A DNA stretch of 64,000 nucleotides from an uncultured Halomonas sp. Its GTDB lineage: Bacteria > Pseudomonadota > Gammaproteobacteria > Pseudomonadales > Halomonadaceae. A program made the position numbers and the translations under genes. The stretch is from the NCBI RefSeq assembly GCF_947500835.1, contig NZ_CANMTQ010000008.1, forward strand, positions 1 to 64,000. Direction: 5' to 3'. The notes beneath the pieces were generated by a model. That model made no database searches. It had not been told where the DNA came from and saw nothing but the letters and a program-made list of their open reading frames with translations. Positions 55,275 to 64,000 of this stretch are shown here, piece after piece (within the stretch, counting starts at the first letter, position 1; every line of letters starts with the position of its first letter).

Positions 55275-56036
55275 ATGACGCCTGAAACCTTGCTGCCATT
55301 TCTGGCAGTGACGGCATTGGCCGGTTACTTTCAGACGGTAACCGGCTTTGGCCTGGGCATGATCGTGATCGGTTTGACGAGTAGCCTGGGTATCGCCTCG
55401 GTCGCCACGGTGGCGGCGGTGGTCAGCCTGCAGATGGTGGTCAACAGTGCCGTGGCGTTGCCCGGTAAACTTCAGCATGTACATTGGCCGGCGGTCAGAG
55501 CGGTCATCATCGGCCTTCTACCGGCAATCGTCGGCGGCGTCTTGCTGCTCGATTATTTGAGTGCAAGTGCCTCGAACCTGCTGCAGCTCGCCCTGGGCTG
55601 TCTTATTCTCTATGGCGGGGCCAGCATGCTACTGCAGCCCAGCCGTCAGATGTCATTGTCCTCATCGACGAGCTTCTTCGTCAGCGGTGTGCTGTCCGGG
55701 CTGTGCGGCGGGCTCTTCGCCACACCGGGACCACCGCTGATCTATCAGTGCTATCGCCAACCGCTACCCTTGATCGGCATCAGCAGCATGCTGATCCTGT
55801 TCTTTTCCCTCACATCACTCGTACGAACCCTGTTCATCTCCTTTCAGGGCCAGCTCGATACGGAAATTCTCGTGCTGGCCGCCTGGTCGATACCGGTGAT
55901 TGCCGTCACGACCTATATTGGGCGACGCTTTCCGCCAGCGCTGTCGGCACAGGTGATGCAACGAGTTGCCATGTTGACCCTCATCGGTCTAGGAGGAAGC
56001 ATCCTGATCGAGGCTGGCCTAGTGATGATGGCATGA
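55275..56036 (+). CDS. tauE: TauE/SafE-family sulfite or sulfonate exporter, copy 1
   Basis: 253 residues, about eight membrane spans. It begins TLLPFLAVTALAGYFQTVTGFGLGM, the first TauE repeat, with the second half GVLSGLCGGLFATPGPPLIYQCYRQ marking the inverted repeat of this family. Placed right after pta, it probably exports the toxic sulfite made by Xsc. A near copy follows (56237-56995), well over half identical along its whole length, showing a tandem duplication. Confidence 0.85.
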   Translation: MTPETLLPFLAVTALAGYFQTVTGFGLGMIVIGLTSSLGIASVATVAAVVSLQMVVNSAVALPGKLQHVHWPAVRAVIIGLLPAIVGGVLLLDYLSASASNLLQLALGCLILYGGASMLLQPSRQMSLSSSTSFFVSGVLSGLCGGLFATPGPPLIYQCYRQPLPLIGISSMLILFFSLTSLVRTLFISFQGQLDTEILVLAAWSIPVIAVTTYIGRRFPPALSAQVMQRVAMLTLIGLGGSILIEAGLVMMA

Positions 56037-56236
56037 CTCTTTCTTCGAAAGTGAGGCATTTAATCATCGAAGGATGAGGGTAAATCCTCGAATGAGAAAC
56101 GTGTCGATGCAGTCGACGTCGGTATGGTCGGAGCCGTCCAGCGCCGTCACCGCAGCATAGGCTCAGGCGGTGACCCAAGAGTGAGAAATGCGAGCGTAAG
56201 GAATGAAAGAGTGAGCTACGTCAAGCAAGCGCAATC

Positions 56237-56995
56237 ATGAACCTCGAAACCCTGCTGCCGTTTCTGGCAGTAACGGCGTTTGCCGGCTACTTTCAGACGG
56301 TGACCGGCTTCGGCCTGGGCATGATCGTGATCGGCGTGATCAGCGGCCTGAACATCGTCTCGGTAGCGACGGTGGCGGCGGTGGTCAGTCTGATGAGTCT
56401 GGTCAACAGCGCCGTGGCATTACCAGGGAAGCTCAAGCACGTGCATTGGCCGGTGGCCTGGGCGGCGATTGCCGGTATCCTGCCGGCCATCGGCGTGGGG
56501 GTATGGCTGCTCGGCTATATGAGTGCCAGCGCTTCCAGCTTGCTGAGCCTGATGTTAGGCGCTGTCATCATCTATGGTGGCGCTAACCTGGCATTGCGTC
56601 CTAGCCGTAAGAATGAGCCGTCATCCAAGCTGAGCTTTCTGATAGCAGGTGTCCTGTCGGGGCTTCTTGGAGGGCTTTTCGGCGTTGCCGGACCCCCGCT
56701 GATCTATCAGTGCTATCGCCAACCGCTGCCTCTAATCAGCATCCGCAATATGCTGATCATGTTTTTTGCTTTTACCGCACTGACCCGCACATTGTTCATC
56801 GCGGTTCAGGGGCAACTAAATGCCGAAATCTTGGTGCTGACCGCCTGGGCCATCCCAGTAATCGCCCTGGCAACCTGGTTGGGGCGACGTTTCCCGCCGC
56901 CGCTGACACCGCCGACAATGCGCCGTCTGGCCTCTGTGGTACTGATCGGCATTGGCCTCGGGCTCATCGTTCCCGCGCTGGGGGTCTTTTTTTGA
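56237..56995 (+). CDS. TauE/SafE-family exporter, copy 2
   Basis: 252 residues, the same topology as copy 1. Many stretches are nearly the same, for example AGYFQTVTGFGLGMIVIG and PPLIYQCYRQPLPLI; the C-terminal 40 residues differ most. The divergence means the duplication is not recent and both copies were kept, perhaps with different substrates. Spaced 200 bases after copy 1 without a recognisable promoter. Confidence 0.83.
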   Translation: MNLETLLPFLAVTAFAGYFQTVTGFGLGMIVIGVISGLNIVSVATVAAVVSLMSLVNSAVALPGKLKHVHWPVAWAAIAGILPAIGVGVWLLGYMSASASSLLSLMLGAVIIYGGANLALRPSRKNEPSSKLSFLIAGVLSGLLGGLFGVAGPPLIYQCYRQPLPLISIRNMLIMFFAFTALTRTLFIAVQGQLNAEILVLTAWAIPVIALATWLGRRFPPPLTPPTMRRLASVVLIGIGLGLIVPALGVFF

Positions 56996-57063
56996 CCGAA
57001 AATTTGGCTAAGCAATGAGCTTCAGCGCGTGGTTTACGAAACACTCGATAAAGCCGTCTACCG

Positions 57064-57588
57064 TCAGCATGAAGCGTAAAGCCGTGTTTCGCGTCTAAGG
57101 CGTAATATCGTGATCGTATTGGTCACAAGAATCAGCGCTTCGGCAAGCGTGCCGCCGATGGAACCCGCCAGCAAATTGCTTGTGATCCAGCACAGAGCGG
57201 CGACGGCCAGCACCATGCGCATGGCTATTCCACGCAGCATGAACATGGCATAGGTACCGAGCAAGCCCGCCATAAGAGCGGGCATATCGCGATAGTCTTG
57301 CCATGCCACCACTGCAATGGCCACGGTTGCAACCAAAATTGCCGTCATGACGAAGACGTTACGCGCAAAGCGGCACGCAAGTGCGATCCGTAGCACGATG
57401 AGCACGGAGATACCCGCCGCCACCCAGCTTTGGAGAAACGCAAACTGCGCAGCAAAAGCCACGTTGGCCAACAGCATCAGTGCAAACAGTCGCTCATCGC
57501 GGCTGCTGGAGAAAGCTATGATGCACAGGATCAAGGCTGTAAAGCTGAAAGCCTGGCCAGCAATCCATCCTAGACTAACTTCTTGCAT
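57064..57588 (-). CDS. YgjV-family inner membrane protein
   Basis: 174 residues with six hydrophobic spans and few charged residues, matching the Imp-YgjV family. FSSSRDERLFALMLLANVAFAAQF in the second third and the final ALILVTNTITILRLRR are typical. Its role is unknown. It converges on tauE copy 2 and is followed (upstream, at 57604) by a MITE that abuts its start region. Confidence 0.78.
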   Translation of the reverse strand: MQEVSLGWIAGQAFSFTALILCIIAFSSSRDERLFALMLLANVAFAAQFAFLQSWVAAGISVLIVLRIALACRFARNVFVMTAILVATVAIAVVAWQDYRDMPALMAGLLGTYAMFMLRGIAMRMVLAVAALCWITSNLLAGSIGGTLAEALILVTNTITILRLRRETRLYASC

Positions 57589-57603
57589 GCCGGGCTCCGC
57601 TAA

Positions 57604-57746
57604 GGAAACACTGAATAAATGTCTGCATGGACGAATCGCTGCGTTGCGCGGTACTCGAAGGCTCGCCTAACTCCATGTTATGTCTCGCCTTCTGCGTGCC
57701 GTGCGCCTTGCGCTTCATTCCATTCGCCAATTTATTCAGCGCTTCC
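57604..57746. mobile_element. IS5-like MITE (143 bp)
   Basis: Inverted ends of 17 bases (57604-57620 and 57730-57746) differ at two positions and resemble IS5-group ends (GGAAG...GAATAA). The flanking CTAA is present on both sides (57600-57603 and 57747-57750), a 4-base target duplication of the YTAR kind used by IS5. There is no room for a transposase, so it is a non-autonomous element. Confidence 0.7.
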
Positions 57747-57908
57747 CTAATATTAGGACAGCAACAAGACTTAACCAATATTCGGCCAGCCGAGACACCG
57801 ATGAATCAGTGCAGTAGTTGGCGGTTCAAGAGCCGATACCTCTGCCGTGTCCTCTTCTTGAAATTCAACTTACAGAACAATGCCAAGCCTGCCTTGAAAA
57901 CGTCGGAT

Positions 57909-58217
57909 TCATGAGATGAAAGCCTTGGGAGCGATTGCCTGTTCGGGAAAAACACTGAGCAGTTTCTTGTCGCTGGTGACGAGCGGTATGTCGAATCGCT
58001 GTGCAAGCGCCACGAACTCACAATCATAGGCGGAGCAGCCGGTTTCTTCCGCCAGCACAAGCACGGAAAGCGAGTCCAGCTCATACTCGTTACTTGTCAG
58101 GAGCTTTTCCGCTTGGCCTTGAATCTGATAGGCCGTAGTGAGTTCAAGTAATCCTTTTCGCATATACAAGGCGAGGATGTTGCGTAATTCGCTGCGCCAT
58201 AGCCTCGATGACCGCCA
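57909..58217 (-). pseudogene. PIN-domain (VapC-like) toxin remnant
   Basis: The stretch from the LWRSELRN motif to the end keeps the later part of a PIN ribonuclease: E in WRSE, then SAYDCEFVALA and VTSDKKLLSVFP with two of the catalytic acids. The first 30-40 residues, with the first catalytic Asp, are gone: upstream in frame is a stop within a few codons. No antitoxin gene lies beside it. It sits about 160 bases from the MITE. Confidence 0.65.
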
Positions 58218-58270
58218 CTACAATCTACTCGTCGAGGCACGGCCGTGAACGAAACGTCAACAGGCCCTAG

Positions 58271-59992
58271 CTAGCGCTGGCGCAGCTTGCCAATGATCAA
58301 TTGCGCCACTTCCAACAGCATCTCGTTGTCGATGGGGTGGGCCAGGTCCAGCGCCAGGCTGTGGCGATAGAAGGGGCTCAGGTCCAGCCCCACCCCTAGG
58401 CCGCGGATCTCCACCTCGCCCTGGCGTTCCCGGCGAGCGATGACATCTTTGAGATGGTTATCCAGGTAGAATTTGTCGTTGGCCAGGTTGGTGGCGGTGT
58501 CCATGGGGCAGCCATCGGAGATGACGATGAGGATGCGACGTTGTTCGTCGCGACCGAGCATGCGGTTGCAGGCCCAGTCCACCGCCTCGCCGTCGATGCC
58601 TTCGCGATAGAGATCGAGCTTGAGCAGGGCACCGATGTTGCGACGCACCCGGCGCCAGCGCTGAACGGCTTCCTTGAACACCAGATAGCGCACTTCGTTG
58701 AGGCGCCCTGGATGGGCCGGGCGCCCCTGGCCCATCCACTCCTTCTGAGCGCGACCACCATTCCATGCATTGGTGGTGAAGCCGAGAATTTCCGTGGTGA
58801 CGCCGGCCATTTCCAGGGCGCGCGTCAGCAGATCCAGAAGTATGGCGGTGGATTCGCTGTAGGTCTTCATCGAGCCGGAACAGTCGATCAGGAAGCTGAC
58901 CATGCTGTTGGCCTGGGGCTTGTACTGCTCGAGTCGAAACAGGCGGCGCTCCGCCGGTGAGGTGATCAGCTGAGCCAGGCGACGGCCGTCGATGTAGCCT
59001 TCCTCTTCACCGAAGCTCCAGCCGTCGCGTTCGACGGTGCTTAGATGCGCGGTAAATAGCTGCGCCAAACGGCGAATATTGATGCCAAGCTCCGCAATCT
59101 CCCTGTCCAGGCGCTGGCGATATTCATCGAGTTTGGCGGGGCGCACCAGATCGGAGGAGGCGTCTTCACGATCGTAAGCGGTGGTAAAAACACGATAGCG
59201 CTGCTGCGCATCATCGAAGACCTTGCTATGACCGGAAAGTACGGTGTTAAAGCCTTCGTCACCTTCCTCATCGAAATCGAGAAAGAGGGCAAAGCCTTCC
59301 AACTCCTCGTCTTCATCCTGATCGTCGTCACCCCCCAGCGCCTCTCTGGCCTCGGTGACTCTTTCCGAGGTCACTCGGGCAATATTGAGCGCGTGTTCGG
59401 CGAAAGCGGCCTGGTCCCGGCGATGACGCCTCAGCCCGGCCAGATCCGCGCCGATGATCGGCACCAGACGGCCCCGAGTGGTTTCGATGAAATCGCCGGT
59501 CTCGTCATCAAGGGGGCGCCCGGTGATGCGCGTCCAGCCGATCATGGCGATGGAGAAGATCAGTCGGCCCACGACGCCCTCGGTCAACCGAGACGTCTGA
59601 AAATCACGCGACCAGGCCTCGAAGCGCTGGTCCAGATTATGGGCCATACCGGGCAGTCCCTTTGGCACCATAGCTTCGACCCGCAATTGTTCGAGTAGCT
59701 CGAAGATCAGTCGCGCCACCGGGTCTTCCGGGCACAGCCGACGGTGCAAATCGATATCGGAATACATAAGCCGAAGAGCCGTTGCATCCGCAACACCCCG
59801 ATAGGCGGTGAAATCCAGATTGTCGTCATCCAGACGCAGGTGGGGAGCATGCATCGGCACCGGCTGGGCACGATGATGTAGACGCTTGCCACGATAGTGC
59901 AGATCGCGCTCTCCGGTCATGGCCCGCAACGAGGCAGCACACAACTCCTCGATGTGCTGCTGGCGGCGGGCAAGCTGCTGTGGCGTGGGCAC
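58271..59992 (-). CDS. cobT: CobT-like von Willebrand domain protein
   Basis: 573 residues, like the CobT/NorD-type partners of MoxR ATPases. An N-terminal helical region is followed by an acidic, low-complexity segment (DDDQDEDEELEG), and then a C-terminal VWA domain with SFLIDCSGSMKTYSES, the metal site DxSxS. Starts at GTG and overlaps the cobS stop by one base. With CobS it forms an ATP-driven chaperone that inserts cobalt into the corrin ring in aerobic cobalamin synthesis, but no cobN or other cob gene lies in the window, so its target is open. Confidence 0.83.
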   Translation of the reverse strand: MPTPQQLARRQQHIEELCAASLRAMTGERDLHYRGKRLHHRAQPVPMHAPHLRLDDDNLDFTAYRGVADATALRLMYSDIDLHRRLCPEDPVARLIFELLEQLRVEAMVPKGLPGMAHNLDQRFEAWSRDFQTSRLTEGVVGRLIFSIAMIGWTRITGRPLDDETGDFIETTRGRLVPIIGADLAGLRRHRRDQAAFAEHALNIARVTSERVTEAREALGGDDDQDEDEELEGFALFLDFDEEGDEGFNTVLSGHSKVFDDAQQRYRVFTTAYDREDASSDLVRPAKLDEYRQRLDREIAELGINIRRLAQLFTAHLSTVERDGWSFGEEEGYIDGRRLAQLITSPAERRLFRLEQYKPQANSMVSFLIDCSGSMKTYSESTAILLDLLTRALEMAGVTTEILGFTTNAWNGGRAQKEWMGQGRPAHPGRLNEVRYLVFKEAVQRWRRVRRNIGALLKLDLYREGIDGEAVDWACNRMLGRDEQRRILIVISDGCPMDTATNLANDKFYLDNHLKDVIARRERQGEVEIRGLGVGLDLSPFYRHSLALDLAHPIDNEMLLEVAQLIIGKLRQR

Positions 59993-60972
59993 TAGAACGT
60001 ATCCTGGTTGTTCTGGTAGGACTCGTCGAGCTCCTCACCGAAACAGCGCTGATAGTATTCCGCCACGATAGGGCGCTCGGCTTCATCGCACTTGTTCAAG
60101 AATGACAGGCGAAAGGCCCGGGCCGGATTACGAAAGATCTCGCAGTTCTCTGCCCAGGTGATCACCGTGCGCGGCGACATCAGGGTGGACAGGTCGCCGG
60201 CGGCAAAGCCCTTGCGGGTCAGATCCGCTACCTCGACCATCGAGTCGATCAGCTTGCGTCCTTTCTCGTTGTTCTTGCTGGGTACACGAGCCAGGGTGAT
60301 CTTCACTTCCTCGTCGTGAGGCAGGTAGTCGAGCTTGGCGACGATGTTCCAGCGGTCGATCTGGGCATGATTGAGCACCTGGGTGCCATGGTACATGCCG
60401 TCGAGGTTGCCCAGGCCCACGGTGTTGGCGGTGGCGAACAAACGGAAATAGGGGTGGGGGTGAATCACCCGGTTCTGATCGAGCAGGGTGAAGTTGCCAT
60501 CCCGCTCGAGGATGCGCTGGATGACGAACATCACGTCTGGCCGCCCGGCGTCGTACTCATCGAAGATCAGCGCCACGGGTCGCTGCAGCGACCAGGGCAC
60601 GATGCCTTCCTGGAATTCCGTGACCTGCAGGCCGTCGCGCACCACGATGGTGTCTTTGCCCACCAGATCGAGACGACTGATATGGCCGTCCAGATTGACC
60701 CGCAGGCAAGGCCAGTTCAATCGCGCCGCCACCTGTTCGATATGAGTCGATTTGCCGGTGCCGTGCAGCCCTTGAACCATGACCCGGCGATTGCGGGTAA
60801 AACCGGCCAGTATCGCCAGGGTCACATCCGGGTTGAAGCGATAGGCGGTGTCGATTTCCGGGACATGGTCGCCGCGCTCGCTGAAGGTGGGCACTTCAAG
60901 GTCGCTGTCGATATCGAAGAGTGTGCGTACGGACTGCATCTTGTCGGGCTTGGCATGTTGAAGCTCGGTCAC
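59992..60972 (-). CDS. cobS: CobS-like AAA+ ATPase
   Basis: About 326 residues, MoxR/CobS AAA+ ATPase. Walker A is [18 protein letters not shown], Walker B follows in [19 protein letters not shown], and the sensor is [13 protein letters not shown], all typical of CobS. The start is a GTG at 60972 with GAGGAG seven bases upstream; a TTG at 61005 was the alternative. It is co-transcribed with the VWA partner. Likely to power assembly or metal insertion of a partner enzyme. Confidence 0.88.
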   Translation of the reverse strand: MTELQHAKPDKMQSVRTLFDIDSDLEVPTFSERGDHVPEIDTAYRFNPDVTLAILAGFTRNRRVMVQGLHGTGKSTHIEQVAARLNWPCLRVNLDGHISRLDLVGKDTIVVRDGLQVTEFQEGIVPWSLQRPVALIFDEYDAGRPDVMFVIQRILERDGNFTLLDQNRVIHPHPYFRLFATANTVGLGNLDGMYHGTQVLNHAQIDRWNIVAKLDYLPHDEEVKITLARVPSKNNEKGRKLIDSMVEVADLTRKGFAAGDLSTLMSPRTVITWAENCEIFRNPARAFRLSFLNKCDEAERPIVAEYYQRCFGEELDESYQNNQDTF

Positions 60973-61161
60973 GTCGGGTCTCCTCGAGACGGTCTTTTGG
61001 CACAATCATGAAGTGCTGTTTTATAGCGCTATCTTGAGTCTAGATGAAAGAACAAAACAATCACGCAATCTTAGCTGTGTTTCTAAAAAACATGCAAATC
61101 GTATCGTTTTTTGGAACTATTTGCTTGTGAATACTGATCCTGGCCGATGAGAACCTGACGA

Positions 61162-62253
61162 ATGGACGATTTTCTGGTTATTGGTGGCGGCGTCATCGGC
61201 ATGATGACGGCCTGGCAGCTGGCGGATGCCGGGCATGACGTAACGCTGGTCGAACGCGGCCAGTGCGGTCGTGAAGCTTCCTGGGCCGGGGGCGGTATCG
61301 TCTCACCGTTGTATCCCTGGCGTCATCCAGAGTCTATCTCGCAGCTGTCCCGCTGGTCCGAGGGCTATTATCCCAAGCTGGCTGAGCGTCTATTGGCCGA
61401 TACGGGTATCGATCCGGAGTATCGCCAGAAGGGGTTGCTTTATTTGCGTGTAGAGGACGAAGACGAGGCCATCGAATGGGCGCAGCGAATGGACAAACCG
61501 CTGGAGCGGGTTGATGCCAGTTTTTTGTACGACAAGGAGCCGAATCTGGCTCCAGGCTTCACGGATGCGCTGTGGATGCCGACCCTGGGCAGTATCCGCA
61601 ACCCGCGCCTGGGCCAGGCGCTTCGGGCCAGGCTGCAATCACTGTCGAATGTGACATTGCGCGAACATGTGGCCGTCGAGCGGCTGCGTCGCCAGGAAGG
61701 GGGTGTTCAGGTAGAGACTGGCGAAGGTCCGCTGACCGCGGGGCGGGTCATCCTGTGTGGCGGTGCCTGGACCGGCCAGCTGTTGAAAACCCTCGGGCTT
61801 GAGTTGCCCGTTCATCCGGTCAAGGGGCAGATGATGGTGTTCAATACGCCACCCATGTCGGACGGGCGCTTGTTGCTCGAGCGGGTCGTGCTGGCGGATG
61901 GGCGCTATCTGATCCCGCGCGCCGATGGGCAGGTGCTGGTCGGTTCGACCCTGGAACACGCGGATTTCGACAAGACCCCGACAGATCAGGCCCGCGCATC
62001 GCTCTATGAAAGCGCTGTCGCCATGTTGCCCGCGCTTGCCCAGTGCGAGGTGGAACAGCACTGGGCGGGTCTGCGCCCCGGTTCACCTCAAGGCATACCT
62101 TTCATCGGGCCGGTGCCGGGCATCGAGGGATTGTTCGTCAATGCGGGTCATTATCGCAATGGATTGGTGCTGGCCCCGGCAGCGACGCGCTTGCTGGTGG
62201 ATCAACTGCTAGGGCAGGCACCGATACTTGATCCAGCGCCTTATCAATTGTGA
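61162..62253 (+). CDS. thiO: Glycine oxidase ThiO-like FAD oxidoreductase
   Basis: 363 residues of the D-amino-acid oxidase fold. FLVIGGGVIGMMTAWQLADAGHDVTLVE is the FAD site, then REASWAGGGIVSPLYPWR and a late HWAGLRPGSPQGIPFIGPVPG; the last fits the substrate-site loop of ThiO. ThiO oxidises glycine to iminoglycine for thiamine thiazole. No other thi gene is near, so a role as a general amine or D-amino-acid oxidase is also possible. Confidence 0.8.
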   Translation: MDDFLVIGGGVIGMMTAWQLADAGHDVTLVERGQCGREASWAGGGIVSPLYPWRHPESISQLSRWSEGYYPKLAERLLADTGIDPEYRQKGLLYLRVEDEDEAIEWAQRMDKPLERVDASFLYDKEPNLAPGFTDALWMPTLGSIRNPRLGQALRARLQSLSNVTLREHVAVERLRRQEGGVQVETGEGPLTAGRVILCGGAWTGQLLKTLGLELPVHPVKGQMMVFNTPPMSDGRLLLERVVLADGRYLIPRADGQVLVGSTLEHADFDKTPTDQARASLYESAVAMLPALAQCEVEQHWAGLRPGSPQGIPFIGPVPGIEGLFVNAGHYRNGLVLAPAATRLLVDQLLGQAPILDPAPYQL

Positions 62254-62412
62254 GCCCTGACAGTGGTGGCCCATGGCTGGCCCAACAGTTGTATCTCATC
62301 TGGCGCTAGGTGTTTTGTCTGCAGCAGTACTACGCTGAGGTGATGCAGGCGGCATAGGCATTTTTTCGCCGCATATTTCTATCCCGAACAAATACCACGC
62401 CAGGAGTACAGC

Positions 62413-62802
62413 ATGAGTCAGCTCGACGCCGATTTCCTCAAGGCCTTCAGCAAAGCCTTAAACGACCATGATATCGATGCGGTCATGTCCATGATGACCG
62501 ATGACTGCGAATTTCATGCCATTGCGGGTCCGGACCTGCTGGGCAAGACATTCAAGGGTCAGGACGAAGTGCGCCAGGGCCTCGAAGGTGCCTGGAAAAA
62601 TGCACCGGATGCGCAGTGGGTCGATGGCGAGCATTACGTGATCGGCGATCACGGCTTTTCCGAAACCACTTACAAGGGCACCACCACCGACGGCGTTCGT
62701 TCGGAAGCCCGCATGATCGATGCCTTCACCTTCCGTGACGGCAAGATCGCAGTGAAGAATGCCTTCCGCAAGAATCGTCCGCCCCTCAACCAGGACGCCT
62801 GA
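62413..62802 (+). CDS. tauX: NTF2-like protein, probable taurine dehydrogenase small subunit TauX
   Basis: 129 residues, an NTF2/SnoaL fold: FSKALNDHDIDAVMSMMTDDCEFHAI, then EVRQGLEGAWKNAPDAQW and the strand-rich end. CAGGAG lies six bases before the ATG. It is followed after 48 bases by an FAD oxidoreductase gene. A small NTF2-like gene beside such a gene is the layout of tauX-tauY, and xsc, pta and tauE occur within the same window. The identification rests on this context more than on sequence. Confidence 0.55.
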   Translation: MSQLDADFLKAFSKALNDHDIDAVMSMMTDDCEFHAIAGPDLLGKTFKGQDEVRQGLEGAWKNAPDAQWVDGEHYVIGDHGFSETTYKGTTTDGVRSEARMIDAFTFRDGKIAVKNAFRKNRPPLNQDA

Positions 62803-62850
62803 TACACAAACGATTTAGCAATAGACATCCCTATTCTGAGGAGTCAGATC

Positions 62851-64000
62851 ATGGATACAACAACCCAGGCAGGCACGGCGCAAGGCCGCAGCACTGCCCC
62901 TTCACAGCCTTATGATCCGGCCTACGATCCCCTGAAAAGCAAGACCCCGGGCCAGGGGCGAGACTATGCCCCGACCTACTGGATCGGCACGGCAGGTGAG
63001 CCACCGGAAGATGACGGTCCGGTCACTCAGGATATGGATGTCGATGTGGTCATTATCGGCTCGGGATTCACCGGCCTGACGACGGCCATCTTTCTGGCTC
63101 AGGAGCACGGCATCAAGGCAACGGTGCTTGAAGCCAATCGCACCAGTTGGGGCTGTAGTACTCGCAACGGCGGACAGGCCCAGTGCGCCTCGGGTCGTCT
63201 GAAGCGCTCCCAGTGGATCGAGCGCTGGGGCTTGGACACTGCGTTGAAGATGCATGCCGAGTGTGTCGATGGCATGAACACCTTCAAGGAGTTGATCAAG
63301 GATATCGACTGCGAGCCTCAGTACGGCGGCCACCTATATCTGGCGCATCGCGACAAGGTGATGGCGAAGCTGGAGAAAGAGGCCAAGCTGCTGCGGGAAA
63401 CCTTCGATTACGACGCTCAGATCATTGATGCGGACACGGTCAAGCGTGACTGGGTGAACGATAGCGAAGCCGCCGGCGCCATGCATGAACCCGAAGGTAT
63501 CGGCATTCATGCGGGCAAGCTGGCCTTCGGTTATCACAAGAAGGCGCGTGCCCTTGGCGCCACGATCCATCCGAGCAGCCCGGTGCAGGGGTGGGAAACC
63601 CGCAACGGTGTGCATTATCTGAAGACGCCGGGCGGCACCGTCAAGGCCCGTGCAGTAGGCATCGCCACCGGCGGTTATACGTCCCAGAGCCTGCATCCGG
63701 AACTCAAGAATCGTCTGCTGCCGATACTGTCCAACTCGCTGGTCACCCGGCCGCTGACGGATCAGGAAATCGAGGCTTGCAGTTTCAAGACCAAGCAGGT
63801 AATCACGGATACCCGCATACTGCGCCACTATTATCGTCGCCTGCCGGATAATCGGGTACAGATCGGCAGTCGTAGCGCCATCTCGGGTAAAGATGCTCCG
63901 GCCAAGAAGTTTGAAGAGATGCTGATTCGCGATCTGCATCGCAAGTTTCCGGCACTCGAGGGCATCCAGATCGACTACTCCTGGTGGGGCTGGGTCGACG
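62851..64000 (+). CDS. tauY: FAD oxidoreductase, probable taurine dehydrogenase large subunit TauY (partial)
   Basis: Open from the ATG at 62851, seven bases after GAGGAG, to the window edge, so 383 codons are seen without the C-terminus. An N-terminal extension of about 65 residues leads into VDVVIIGSGFTGLTTAIFLAQ, the FAD site, then SWGCSTRNGGQAQCAS, conserved in DAO-type amine dehydrogenases such as PuuB. A later IGIHAGKLAFGYH and IATGGYTSQSLHPEL fit the same fold. Paired with the TauX-like gene before it, it would oxidise taurine to sulfoacetaldehyde. Another amine oxidase is the alternative. Confidence 0.55.
   Translation, partial: MDTTTQAGTAQGRSTAPSQPYDPAYDPLKSKTPGQGRDYAPTYWIGTAGEPPEDDGPVTQDMDVDVVIIGSGFTGLTTAIFLAQEHGIKATVLEANRTSWGCSTRNGGQAQCASGRLKRSQWIERWGLDTALKMHAECVDGMNTFKELIKDIDCEPQYGGHLYLAHRDKVMAKLEKEAKLLRETFDYDAQIIDADTVKRDWVNDSEAAGAMHEPEGIGIHAGKLAFGYHKKARALGATIHPSSPVQGWETRNGVHYLKTPGGTVKARAVGIATGGYTSQSLHPELKNRLLPILSNSLVTRPLTDQEIEACSFKTKQVITDTRILRHYYRRLPDNRVQIGSRSAISGKDAPAKKFEEMLIRDLHRKFPALEGIQIDYSWWGWVD

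Noticed and set aside
57627..57914. 95-codon plus-strand reading
   Set aside because: It crosses the MITE and its flank, so it is not a gene of its own.
1..64000. tRNA, rRNA, CRISPR array, riboswitch or prophage
   Set aside because: None was seen on reading both strands by eye; a covariance search could still find small RNAs.

Overview
The window looks like chromosomal DNA from a moderately halophilic, pigmented gammaproteobacterium, most likely of the Halomonadaceae (Halomonas, Kushneria or Salinicola type). This is inferred from the GC-rich coding style, the recCBD layout, the TAXI-type TRAP transporter, the taurine and carotenoid gene sets, and the general look of the proteins. No rRNA gene is present to fix the genus. 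No tRNA, rRNA, CRISPR array or prophage was seen.

Layout. 0-3.2 kb is accessory DNA. It holds two minus-strand gene cassettes (a DUF4365 protein and a BrnT/CopG-like toxin-antitoxin pair) bounded by attC-like sites and with no integrase in view, then a decayed piece of recD, then a ParD-like antitoxin whose toxin is reduced to a stub, and an acetyltransferase. 3.2-7.4 kb is a minus-strand mysB-mysC-mysA cluster for a mycosporine-like UV sunscreen. 7.7-17.3 kb is recC-recB-recD, overlapping by ATGA junctions. 17.7-21.8 kb holds an ADP-ribosylglycohydrolase, mmsA, an AhpD-like protein and an unknown protein. 22-28.2 kb is a complete C40 carotenoid (zeaxanthin-type) cluster: crtZ, crtB, crtI, crtY, a type 2 IPP isomerase and a divergent crtE.

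28.3-33.6 kb holds ilvD, a small phosphoesterase, and a toxin-antitoxin patch (orphan Phd, MntA/HepT, Xre/RES) with a YrhK-type membrane protein. 33.7-38.7 kb is ttrB-ttrC-ttrA, a Tat-exported tetrathionate-reductase-type complex. 38.8-40.7 kb holds two alkylation-repair genes. 40.9-44.4 kb is a TAXI TRAP uptake system. 44.5-48.8 kb holds a small HTH protein, an SDR, a membrane protein, an unusual malate dehydrogenase and an unknown protein. 48.8-49.7 kb is an AT-rich gap.

49.7-57 kb is a taurine/sulfonate module: APC permease, IclR regulator, xsc, pta and two tandem tauE-like sulfite exporters. After a membrane gene, a 143-bp IS5-like MITE and a PIN-toxin remnant come cobT/cobS, a ThiO-like oxidase, and at the right edge a gene pair that looks like taurine dehydrogenase tauX-tauY (tauY runs off the window).

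How it fits together. mys and crt are two independent light-protection systems, one a soluble UV absorber and one a membrane antioxidant, suiting an organism of sunlit brine. RecBCD and the Ada/AlkA/Ogt genes repair DNA. TauXY, Xsc, Pta and TauE together would convert taurine to acetyl-CoA and exported sulfite. The mys cluster, outside its best-known hosts and with an N-terminally enlarged MysA, is the most striking content.
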